DNA of 64,000 bases from Tetrahymena elliotti 4EA. Its lineage: Eukaryota; Ciliophora; Oligohymenophorea; Hymenostomatida; Tetrahymenidae. Positions 1 to 12,100 of this stretch are shown here, piece after piece (position 1 is the first letter of the stretch; the number at the start of each line of letters is the position of its first letter). A program made the translations under genes and the position numbers. The DNA lies in assembly GCA_000231825.2 (NCBI GenBank), contig JH720307.1, forward strand, positions 892,880 to 956,879, given 5' to 3'. The notes beneath the pieces are model-generated. The model was given only the letters and a program-made list of their open reading frames with translations. It was not told where the DNA came from and searched no databases.

Positions 1-388
1 AATCACTAAAATTACAATTAACCAGATCTCTGAAATTATGATAAATAATTGAAAAAGTCTTTGCATTTGACTGAATATTTATTACTTTAAAATAAATTAT
101 AAAAGTTTATTATTTTAAATGATTAATTCAATAATTTTTAGATTAAAAAATTTTTTTACTAAAAAAGAATATTTTTTTAATTATATTTTTATTACATTTT
201 TCTATTTTAATGAGTTTTACATTAGATTGTTTTATGAAAAAATAATTGCTATGCAATTGTAAATTCTAAGTGTTTTTTGATAATATCTGCCTTATTAGTG
301 TTACCATCTAAGAATTAATTTATATTTATTTTGAACACAAGATCGTAATATAGAAGAAGAAGTATTAAATTTTTTTTTTCCTTTGGTA

Positions 389-1788
389 ATGAATTCGTTA
401 TTAGGATGGGTAGCAACTGCTGTATCTACTGGAGCAGGAGTAAAAGATGAATACAACAATAACTATTAATTCAGTTATTATGAAAATAAAATGTGTTAAA
501 TATTTTTAAAATATACAAGTCTTATGGAGATTTAGTCAAAAAGAGAATGAGTTTAGCGATCACTGTTTGGGACAGCGTTGCTATCACTAATTTATTTGGA
601 TTCTTTTATCTATTGGTTACATGCATAATAACTAACTCTTTCCCACTTGAATATAATTATGACATGATTTACTAAATATTCATCACATCAATTTTCAAAA
701 TTGTGTAAAATATACAAAACTATGTAATATTACTGATATCATTTTAAACAAAATTTTAGGTCTTAAGCATGTTTTTACATGTCAGTCAATCTGTAAAATA
801 ATATTTTTTGATTCTGTTAAAGAAAAAATGTTTTTTATTAAACAAATAAGAGCTCCCTTATCCACAAGTATTCCTTATCTTTCTTGGAATTCCTTATTTC
901 TATTAGTTACGGGATACTTTTTTTTAGATGAAATACCCAGTTACTTGGTAGATAAGTTTTTTAGTAGAAGCAAGTTAATAAAATTCAATTTTAATATAGG
1001 GGGTGATTGGATGTATTTTAATTTTAATTGGTGCATACATTAAGTAAATGGATAGCAAAGCAAAAGATCTAAATAAAGAAAGCTATTATAGATTCAGTTT
1101 ACATGGTAAAAAATTCAAATTAAGTGGTGCATTCTTCATGGTAGTAGTCAGTTTGATTTGGTAATTATAATTCCATAACTTTAAATATAATTTATTAATA
1201 ATCTTTACAATATAAGGACTTACACAACAACAAAAGAAAAGCACATAATGATGTACTTGAATTTAGCTCCTTCATTTTTACTATTAGTCTAGAGAATCTT
1301 TATTAGTTTTCCTCTCATTTTCTTGAGATATCTTTTGTAAAAAACATTTATTAAAAAATTTTTTTAAATTATTTTCATTCATTTCATTTCAGATAAAATT
1401 ATAATAAGTTTTACCATAGTATATCAAATATTTTAAAAATATCTTAAATTTAATGATAGGTCAAAGAAATAATTTGTTGAAGCATTTTCTCAAAATTTTA
1501 ATAGTTTTAGTTATTTATCCTTAATTGAAAATGTATCTACAGGACTTCATTTTAAAGCTATGGAGTTGCTATATGTAAGCTATGTTACAGCTGCAAAGAG
1601 AGCAGGGACAATAATAATGAGTACTTTTTTGGGATACTAATATTTATAAGAAAAGCTAACAAGGTAAAATCAATTTGTATACTTATTAAGTTTGTTTGTG
1701 ACATAAAAATATTTCTTTGAATAGGGAATGCTTATTATCTAATTTTGCTATGGCTGTAGGTATAGTTTTTATTGTTTTAGGAAAATGA
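389..1788 (+). CDS. DMT-superfamily (EamA-type) membrane transporter, 5' end unresolved
   Basis: Multi-exon gene for a polytopic membrane protein. The end of the first EamA repeat is visible around 850-1045: hydrophobic helix, then LDEIPSYL, then after a 52-nt intron (948-999) GVIGCILILIGAYIK. This is the family's usual E-x-P then G-x-x-L-I-x-x-G pattern. Further exons are 1000-1160, 1217-1336, 1460-1663 and 1725-1788; their phases join correctly and end at TGA 1786-1788. The last part reads SYVTAAKRAG, FLGYQYLQEKL and AVGIVFIVLGK, matching the closing helix pair of DMT permeases. Substrate cannot be inferred. The 5' part (389 to about 830) shows a start-like MNSLLGWVATAV and a hydrophobic stretch at 545-640, but I could not join it cleanly, so the N-terminus may lie further left or be damaged. 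Family assignment rests on motif resemblance only. Confidence 0.6.
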
Positions 1789-3446
1789 AAAATAGATAGA
1801 TGAGCGAATGGATGTTTGACTAGCTTCAATTTTTAAATAGGAAATCAATTTATTTAATACATTTTTTAAATGTTTAGAAATTTAGAAAAAAAGTGAATTT
1901 GTATCTAGATTTTTTGTTTATTAATTATTAAAAATTGCTTAGACTGATAAAATAAATAAATATGTAACCGAGAACCAAATATTCAATTATTTATTTTTTC
2001 ATTTATTTTATGAACAAAAAATAAACAAAATATAAATTTAGAAAATATTAAGATTAAAGTGCAAAAGAAAAGAAAAAAGTAAAAAATTTTTAAAACATTT
2101 TTTAAGCAAATAAAAATGTATTTTTTAAACATAATCATAAATCAAATATCTAAATTCAATAATATCTATGCTAAATATTTAAATAATCCTAAAAATATTA
2201 TGCTTTTAAAAATTTTATCAAGTGTTGCTTAGAATTTAATTGACATTGGCATTACTTTTTTAGTTTATCAAATATCATTATTAATCTAATTGTTTTTAAT
2301 TTAAAAAAAAATGTTTTTATAAAAAAAAAATGTGAATAAGTACCAAACTAATTGAAAAATATTTTGAATTATTTTTTTAAATAAAATATCTCAACATAAT
2401 AAAGATAAAAGATATCTGAGATTTATAAATTTATTTTGACAATTTTTCAAATTTTTCAACTATTTTTTCCTATAAAAATTTTGAACATGAAGTTAAAGCA
2501 ATCTCATTTCTGACTTTTTAGCCTATAATAAAATAATTTTTTATAGTTAATTTTGGTGATGATGTTCATATTCCTTTCTATTTGTTTGAGTTTGGTAACA
2601 GTTAATTAATCTGAAATTTACTTATTTTAAAAAAGAAAATTTTAGTAGAAAATAATTAGGAGTAGTAGAAAGAATACTTAGAATACTTTAAAGATATGCA
2701 ATTTATAAATAAAAAAATGTTTTGGAATAATAATACATATTTAAAACTCAAGACAATTTAAAGCATCTGAAAGGTATTTAGTTTTCAAGTTAGATAGTGT
2801 ATTTAATTATTTTAGTTACACAATTTTATTTAAGAGCAAAATTGTATTTTAGATGATCATTTCTTCTATTTTAATAATTTTTAATGATAAATTTGAAGAA
2901 ACTAAGAAGAAAAAAAAAATTTTTTTTGTAGTTAATAATAATAATAGAACCTGTAAGCTAAAACATTTATCTATAATTAAGAAAAAAATATGATTTATCA
3001 GATATAAAACGATGAATAGAAGTTTTTTGATGAAGAAAATATATATAATTAGGATATGATTAATAGTATGAAAGTAGAAAGTGAAAACAAATTATTTAGG
3101 AGGAGAAATAATATGAAAAAAAATGTTTATAAAAGAAATTAAAATATTGTAGGATAAAATTAAGAAAAATGTTTTAAGAAAGGAATTGCATTAGTTGAAG
3201 TAATTTGGATGGATTTTTTTAATTTAGCTATTTATTCTTCCCTTGGCTAAGAAAATTATCTTTTATTAATAATTTTAAAAGTCTGTAATATTATTATTGA
3301 CCCCACTTTTAGATTAGAGAGCCTAAATTTAGGGAAAAAAACCAGAAGATCAAACGAATCAGAAAAAATTAAAAAATTAATATTTTTTAGATAAAAATAT
3401 GTTACAAAATAAAGAAATTAGAAACTGCATAAATTTCAGAGATCAA
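1789..3446. other. AT-rich intergenic region with one doubtful ORF
   Basis: Very AT-rich DNA between the transporter and the LRR gene. It holds one ciliate-code ORF on the plus strand (2559-2993, 144 codons, TGA stop) that begins with a signal-peptide-like MMFIFLSICLSLVTV. The rest is Lys/Asn/Ile-rich and resembles no family. Because TGA is rare in such sequence, ORFs of this length can arise by chance. I see no RNA gene or repeat here. Confidence 0.3.
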
Positions 3447-5462
3447 TCAGTCAGTATCCTTAACATGAACATTAATAAAATTTTTCTTTTTATAAAATAT
3501 GTGAGATAATTAATTGAATCTAATATTCTGAATCTTATTATTTGATATTTTAATATATATACTATTTAATGTTATGCAGCAACTCAAATGATTGCATAAT
3601 TAAATAGCACCTTCTGATTTGATATTATTTATCCAAAGATCTAAATGTAATAACTATATTTATGGTAGTTCTTTCAATTATTTTCCAATAATGTCAATAC
3701 ATTAATTAGAAATTTAATTTGCACCAAGTTCTAATCTCAGTACTTTTAAAAATAAGCACTTTTTCAATTCCAGAGCAAAATTAGATATCTCATCACCAAT
3801 TTAATTATTCCAAAGACGAAGGCTTAGCTATATAAGAGGCATTTACTAAAATGGTTATATGAATTCTTTTAAAATATCCTATTAAAGGGAATTTTAAGAA
3901 ATGTCTAAGCTTAAATTAGTTAATTATTTGCAATCTTTTATACTTTTACTAATAATTTTAGCACCGTAATTTCTGATTTCATTTGCCCAAAAAACTAATT
4001 CTAATTTCCTCAAATTCTTTAGTTATGATAAGGATTCTCCTAACTCAATTTATCCTTTATCACTAATTCTACATGCAAGGAATTGAAGTGATAGTGAAGA
4101 GATATATTTTAGATGTCTAATTGATTTTGATATATTGTCAATCCCTTCATCTCCAAATTAATTGTCCCCAAGTTCCAATTTTAAAGATTTTATGTTAGAA
4201 CATTGTTTTATATAATCTCCCAGTATTTGAGTTTCTTTTTATGTCAAACTACATCCCCAACAATTAAGATCTAATGAAATTATTTTTGAATTAAAATTCT
4301 TTATTCCTTCAATTAAGAGTTCAATTCCTTCACTTCCTTTGGTTGTAATTTTTGAAATTAGTTCTATTTTTTTTAATCGGGTACATTTATTTAACTAGTT
4401 TTATATAAATGTAATAGCTTCCTTATTAAAATTATTTTCTTCTATTTCTAAAATGATTGATTTGTAATTCAGTTTATATTCAAACTCTTTATAGTTTTTT
4501 TAATTTACAATTAGTGACTCTTCTTTTTAATTTTAATTTTTATATTTTTCTAAAAATAATTCATACATATTTGCCTCAGTGATACAAAAAGAATCATTTA
4601 TTATCTAAAGTATTTAACTAATACTAATTTAATTATCAATGATTTTGCAAATAACTTTATCAACAAAATCTTTCTATTTTCTTTTCTTTTATAGAATATT
4701 TTTCAAATTATTGTTATTTAAATTAATTAACTCTATTGGATCAAGGGATCTCTGTAATATTACTTAAGATAATATTATGGAAACTGTTTTCATAAATTCT
4801 TAGATTTAAGTTTATTTATTGCTATTATTATGGTCATTAATTAATTGATTGTTTAAAAATTGATTCAAATTATAGTCAATTAGTTAGAATGATTGATACT
4901 GAGATGAAAAACCAATATACAAAGGATTGAGCTAACAATTTAAAGTTGATGATTATGATAGATTTTACACTATTTTGAGAAGATTGGTAGTCAAATCATA
5001 GAGTTAAGATTTTGATAGAATTTAATTTTCTAAATATTCTTATAGTGTAAAATCAAAAGTACTTGAAACAATGTAAAAATAAAATTTATCTTGACTGTAA
5101 AAATATTCTTTAACATCAAAGAAATAATTATGATAATTATTTTATTTAATCTTATTAATATAAAGAATAAGATTATCCATGTTGTAATCAGCTGATTTAA
5201 TAATAGTAATTGTGGAAATTAACAATAAATCAGTAGAATAGCATGTTTAAATAACATCTTAAAAGGAAGATTTGAATAGATATTTATTAAAAATATATCC
5301 TTTTTAAAATAAAAATAATATTCCTTCATTCAATTCCTCTTCTTCTGTTTATGATTATTATTCCTCTTCTTCTTCTTCTTATTAATATTATTATTCTTGT
5401 TGCTAGAGTTACTATTGCTATTATTTTAATGCATTTTTTACCTTGCTTTTATTTTACCCCAT
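3447..5462 (-). CDS. Leucine-rich-repeat protein with N-terminal kinase-like remnant
   Basis: One uninterrupted 671-codon frame under the ciliate code, ATG at 5462-5460 and TGA at 3449-3447. The N-terminus is MGQNKSKVK, a possible myristoylation site, followed by a poly-Gln/Glu stretch (residues ~14-45). Residues ~60-180 resemble a degenerate protein-kinase fold (segments such as SADYNMDNLILYINKI), without recognisable catalytic HRD or DFG motifs. The C-terminal half carries irregular ribonuclease-inhibitor-like leucine-rich repeats, for example KSLKLELGDNQFGDEGI, LRKLELVFWANEIRNYGA, LRLWNNQIGDEI and LRLELGANQIS. Large families of LRR or kinase/LRR proteins with this look are known in Tetrahymena. 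LRRs usually bind protein; the partner is unknown. The gene is divergent from the giant Q-rich gene. Confident as a gene and LRR protein, tentative on the kinase relic. Confidence 0.8.
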
Positions 5463-6115
5463 ATTTTTTTTAACTTACTTCTTCTTTTTTTTAATTATTC
5501 TAATTATTAATGTAATTAAGCACTTATGTATTTTTAGTTTATTATTTATTTGTTTTTCTTATAAGTTGATTTTTTTTTTTAATTTTTTAGTGGTTGGGTA
5601 AATTAGGAAATGAAATGTTTGTATAAAAAATTAATATAATTATAAATTAATTAGGTAAATAGTTTATGAGATAGAATCTTTTTCAAAACAATAACAGCAT
5701 CAATAATTATTTATTCTGCAAATCACCTCGTCTTCCGCAGTGTAAAAATACTAAATGGCTTTTAATTCTTTTACATTAACAACAAATCTATTTTACTTAC
5801 AATAATATATTTTAAAAATGCTTAGATAGCCAGAGTAACCTCTAGAAGAAGTAACCAAATATTGTTGAGGATTAGTGTAAAAATATATTCCTATTTTTAT
5901 CTTTATCTGAAACTTTTGATAGCCTTTTATTTTTATTTGTATTTACAAATTAAAAATAAATGGATAGAAAATGAGAAAATTACTTTTACAAACATAATAA
6001 AAAAAAAAAATTAGTAGGCAAAGCATGGCAACTCATAGAAACGGTAGATAGACATTTATCTAGTACAAGGAGGGATGAAAAATTTCTTCTTGAATTAAAT
6101 CATGACAGAAGTGAA
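5463..6115. other. Divergent intergenic region between LRR gene and giant Q-rich gene
   Basis: Must contain both upstream regions. It has a relatively GC-rich patch at about 5720-5745 and a possible short 5' exon starting with ATG at 5819, but no splice phase joined that ATG to the downstream frame. The coding frame of the downstream gene stays open back to a TGA at 5972-5974 without an ATG, so a first exon may be hidden here. Confidence 0.4.
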
Positions 6116-9100
6116 ATGATAAGTTAGTTGAGTCTGATTAATAGTATCTATAGTGTAAAATAGGAAAATCTCATTAAAAATCTCAAAAAGGGAGAAGACT
6201 TCAATTCAAAATTCAATGCAGCTTAGGCTTATAAAGATGATAGCTCAAATGAATTGTTTTAGAAGCTTGAAGATGTATTTGACTTGAATGAAAAAGAAAT
6301 TTAAAAGTAGGAAAAAGAAATTTAATAGCTAGAATAATAAGTCCCTTATGCAAATTTATATTAGGAGAATCTTAAAGAAATAGAGAGGCTAAAATAGCGC
6401 ATAGCATTAGAAGAAATGGAAATAAAGTCAATAAAATAATCAATCAGCGTCCATAAAAAGCAATCTTTAATCACAGATACTCATAGAGATACAGAAAGCT
6501 TCACTCTCTAAATACTTTAATAAGAATAATAAAACTTAGAAACTGTGAAAAAAATACAAGAATAATTAACAATAAAGTTTTTGAAGATTGAAAATTAAAT
6601 CATGGAGAATCAAGAAAAGATTATTAATGCTGAAGATGATTTTCAGAGGCTTTAAGTGGTCCTTTAGGAAGTTAATAAATAAAATTCGTTGTAAATGTAA
6701 TAGAATATGTAAAGTGCTGCTCAGTAAGAATAGCTTATAAGGAAGTATAGATCTGTTTTGTAAAAAGAGAAGTCTATACTATAGAATATGAGTGCTAATA
6801 AAAAATCAGAGTAGGCACACATTTAAAAATATTACGAGGTATTAGACCATCTGAAGGAAAAGAAAAAAGAAAAGGATGAATATATTGGGTTTTTTGATTT
6901 TGCACTATCAAAAGCTAATGAAGAGCTGAGAAAGCGTTGTTTACTTGCTATGACTGTAAATAAAAAGAAATTCTTGAAGAGGTTTCCAGAAGAAGCAGAG
7001 AAATTTATGGAATCATAAAACTTTGAGCAGAATATAGCTACAGAAGTTAAATAAAATATGGAAAGTATAAAGAGATTTTCATCTATTGAGTATCATGATT
7101 AAAAAGTTAAAGAAGTAAAAAATGAAAGAATATAAACTGAATAGAATGATAAGTTAAGCAAGCACCCGCTTTATGGAGGACAGAAGCAAAATTTAGATGC
7201 TAGAAGAATAAAAACAGAAGCTAATTAGGATTCAGAATATGACTCATAAAAGGAAGAAATTTATAATAATAGAATAAATAAGAGTGCATTCATAGATGAA
7301 GAGGATTCTGATAATCAATTCTTGAATAACAACGGCTCTTTTTTACCATAATTTAATAGTAATAAAAATAATAAATCTGAATATATTGTTCCAAGTAAAA
7401 AGCTTAGAAGCTAGAGTAATCATTTAAACTCAGTACCTTTTTATCAAAATCCTGTAGTTAACCCTATGAGTGTTAAAAGAAGTGTAGATTACAACAGAAT
7501 TCCTAAAAATAATTTCCTATACAGTACACCTTCAAAACCCCTAAAAAAATATGATTAAAGTCAATCTGTATTACTACCTAGATTAAATACATGGAGAGTA
7601 GAAATATAAAAACCAAGCTAAGCTGATTTAAATTAAGAGCAAGATAGTTTTTCTTAGGCAAATCAACCAGTTGAGAAGGGTTATCTTAAAGTATAAAGAG
7701 AAGAAGATGGATCAGAATATTTAGTCATAAATAGCAAGAGTAATTCATAAGAAAAGTTAAATATAAAATTAAAGATCTTAGGTGATAAAACATCGAGCGA
7801 GACAGATGGAGAAAGTCAATAATTTAATCCAAGTTAAAATTATCAATCTCCATTTAAAAGAAAACTTAAGAGAAAGATAGAAATATACTAAATGAACCAA
7901 GAATAACTTCTTAAAAATTAGAATAGATTAGACTTATAGAGTAGTGATATTTACTTGGCTAATAGAAATCAGGATAAAGATTACATTTCAAATGATAGAT
8001 CATACATTTAGACTCCTTAACACTAGAAGCAAAATAAAAAATAACTTTCACCTTTATAGATAAGATAAAATCTCCCACTAAATGATTATAATAATCCTAG
8101 TTAACTATTATATTCTGAGAAGAAAAAAACAAAGAATTAACTTGATTACAGTAATCCATATTAAGATACAAATGATGGGTAAATAAACTATAAAAATGTT
8201 TAGAAATACACAGCAAGAGCTGCTAATGAAGAGAGTTTAAGCTACAGACCTAAGATCAGAACTGTTTCACCTTTGCCAAATAGAAATAACAGTAGTGCCT
8301 TAAATAGTGGAAGTGATACTAAAAGCTCATTAAAAAATATAAATAAAAATGGTAATAATAAGTAAAGCTCAAAGAATCTGTCATATAATAATTCCTTTTT
8401 GGAATATATCGAATAAAGTAATCTTTCAAAAAGTAAAATTTATTATTGCAATTCAATAAATAAATTTAATTTTTATTTGATATATATATTTTTGTTAGAT
8501 TCTCCTCTAAAAGATAACTCATAATCAGCTAATTAAAACAGACAATCACCTTAATATTCATCCATCCATGAAATAATATCTAGAAACAATTCTAGTATTC
8601 AAGGAACTATACCAGAAGATATCTAAACCCATTCAAAGTAATTTTATTCTTTCATTAAAAATCATAAAGCTTATTTTTTTTAAAGTTAAAAAACATACAG
8701 AGATAATAGTAGTAGTAAGCATCCTGGGTTGAAACCTTATTTTGAACAGATTTTTAATTATAATAACTAAGCAAAAAGTGGTAGATCTTCTTCTGTTGCT
8801 AATTAAAATGATAATAAACCTTCTCCATACAATAAGAGAAAACTTAAAAGAAAAAATAATGCCCAAAATAAAATTAAGGAAATTGAAAAAATTTACAACC
8901 ATGATTTATCATCATTGGAGCCATAACCTTAGAAAAATATTTCTAGAGATAATTCTTAAAAGATAACTAATAAAAGCCGAGGTGATACTAGTTCAGTTTA
9001 AGAAATGATAAAAAAGAGCCAAACAAATGGATTTTACAATGACAGGGAAAATTAAAAAAGCAATCAAAGACATCTAAATTCATCATTCTACAGATCAAGA

Positions 9101-12100
9101 AGCACTATGAGAAATGATTCACAACAAAAAATAAATTTATCAAAAACTTCTGATTTGAAAAAAGAATTAAGCAAACATTCATCTAAGAATTAGAGCCAGA
9201 GATAATCTCCAGTAAGGCAGCAGAGTTAATAATTTTCAAAGCAAAATACAACAAATATGAATACAGAATAAAGTGATTTTACTTTTGCAGAAAAATAAAT
9301 TAATTAAAATAGATCTATCTCTTAAACTAAAACTAGAGAAGGTTTTACTAAATAAAATAATTAAGGAGAGGAATTAATTATTGATAGCAAAATTAAAAGA
9401 TAGCCATCTCAAAATAAAAAGCAAATCTCAAAGGACTCAGCTTAATTAAAAAAATAAAATTCCTCATAAATTGTTCAATAAAAACAAACTTAAAAATAAT
9501 CAAGTTAATAAGAAAATTAATAAAGTGATATAGATTAGTGTGAATACTATTCTGAAACAATTCCAATAAAAAAATCTAATTAATCTGAATCAAACTCAAA
9601 AGTAAAAAATCAAAGTTCAGATTAATTTAAATAAAATTAGGAAGCTGTTAACAATAAAGAAGAAAAAAATGTATCATATGATTCAGAGACAACAAATATA
9701 AAAAATAGTAACAAATAAACTTAATAATTAGATACCAAGTAACAATAGTAATCACAATAATAATCCATTTTAGAAAAATAAAATTAAAGTGCATCTGTAA
9801 ATTAAAACTAAAAATCATAGGAGGATAATTAATAAAATATTCATGCATAAAATGAATTTATGTAATACTAAAAAGATTAAAAATCTGGTAACATACAATC
9901 TGCTTAATAACAAAAAACAACATCAAATTAAAAGTCTATTGAATAGAAGAACTCGTAATCAGCTCAAAAATAAAATTCTTAAAATTAAAAATAAACACAA
10001 AATACACCAGTTTAACTTTAATAAGCTCTAAATAAACCATAATAAAACCAACAAGAATCAGAATAAGAAGAATCTGAATTGGAAACTTAATAAAAATCAC
10101 CATAGAAACCCAGTTAAAATGAGTAAAATGTCTAAAAGTACTTTAACTAAAGTTAAACTTAGGCATAGTAAAGCTAATAATTATAGCCTGCTGTCAAGAA
10201 AGAAAAACCAAAGTAAGAATTATCACAAAATGATGTATCAAATTAGAAATCTGAGAAAGCACCTTAAAAATTAGCAGATTAGAATTTGAAATCTTAAGAA
10301 GAAATTAACAAACAGAAAAATGTTTAAGAAGCATAAAAATTAAATTAAATTGTTAATTCTTAAGTATAAAAACCTCCTTTATAGTAGCAATAATAGCAAT
10401 AAGAAGAATCAGAATATGAAGAATCTGAAACCGAAATTCAACAGAAATATGTTTAAGCTAAATATTAATAACCAAAACTAGATTAAAATAAACCAAATAA
10501 CACGCAAACTCAAGAATAATTAAAAAGTGATAGCTAAAACTAATCTTAGATAGGTAAACCTTAAGAATAGAAAATTGCATCTAAACCTGAATAAAAGAAT
10601 TTTGAATCCCAACAAGAATCAACTAAACTAAAAACTGATTCATAGCAACCTTCTTAAACTTTAACATAATTATCTAAATAGGGTCAGCTATAAGAAAATA
10701 ATTTAAAGAGTGGCGAAAAATATATAAACTAAAATCAGAGCTCTTCTGAAGCTTAAAAACCCTTAACATAATAAAATGTTACTAAAGAGTAGTAAAATTA
10801 GAATTAATCAGAATACAAAGAATCAGAATATGAGGATGAACAAAAGAAATAATAAAATTAAACAAATTAAGTGTAAGAATAAGGAATAAAGTAGGAACCA
10901 AATAAAGTTAACCATTCATAAATAGTACAAGAAAAATAAATGAACTAACCCCGAAGTCTATTAAAGAGTTAAGATTAATAGCCTGCAAGTTCATCTTAAA
11001 ATTAAAAACCCTTAACACAATAACCTGTTACTTAATAATAACAAAATTAAAACCAATCTGAAAATAAGACTGAACAAATACAATAATAAAAACAACCTAA
11101 CTAAATGTAATAGCAAGGAATAAAGTAGGAACCAAGTTAAGTTAACAATTAATAAATTGCATAAGAAAAATAAATGAACCAAACCCAAAGTTAATTAAAG
11201 AATTAAGCTTAGTTGCCTGCAAGCTAATCTTAAACATAAAAAACTTAATCATAATAAACTATTATTAATGTTTCTAAGTAGTAAAATTAAAACTAATCAG
11301 AATATTAAGAATCTAAATTTGAGGATGAATAAAAATAATAACAGAAGCAACCTAATTAAGTTTAATAGTAAGGCATCAAGTAGGAATCAAGTAAAGTAAA
11401 CAATTTACAAGGAGTTGAAGTAATATAAAATGAAACTCAATAATTAAAGAGCTAAGCTTAGTAACCTGTCTCTGTTGTTTAATCAAGTTAAGATAAATAA
11501 AATAATCAAGATTCATAAGATGTTTCGCAGAAAATTTTGTCATAACAACCCTCTTAAAGTTAAAATTAACAAATTAATTAGGTGAATTAAAATAATCCAA
11601 AGGTTAATGAAATCCAGCCTTAAAAATAAGATCAAATCAAATAAAATACTTAAAATAATTAAAGTCAAGCATAGCCACCTTAATCAATTTTATAAAAAGC
11701 ACCTATTGTGAAGTAAAAAAAATTGGAACCAGAATATGAGGAGGAATCTGAAGTAGAACCAGCTGGAAAATAAGTTGCTTAAAAAATAGATCAATAAAAG
11801 ATTTAAAATATTTAATTGTAGTAAAAATAAGAGACTACATCATTATAAAAAGACCAGCAAAAACCTTTATTAGATCAATCTTAAAAAATAGATTAAAAAT
11901 CATTACCAAGTCAATAAAATCTAAATAATTCTAATTAGAATTCTCCAAAAGGTGAAAGTGTTGGTTAATAATAGAGTTAGGTGTAAAGTGTTCTTGTGGA
12001 ATAAGGAAAAAATGCATCTAAAAAAGAATAAAGTTAGTCTGGAATTTAGCAACAAAACTAGTCATAAACAATTTAACAAAAGGCAGACATAAAGGTAGAT

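Noticed and set aside
2559..2993. 144-codon ORF with signal-peptide-like start as a firm gene
   Set aside because: After the first 15 residues it is Lys/Ile/Asn low-complexity, as expected by chance in AT-rich DNA where only TGA stops; mentioned in the intergenic entry only.
6045..6064. 20-nt GTAGATAG..TCTAG stretch as an intron allowing a start at ATGGCAACTC for the giant gene
   Set aside because: It would give an in-phase start, but 20 nt is far shorter than the other introns in the window; kept only as a possibility.
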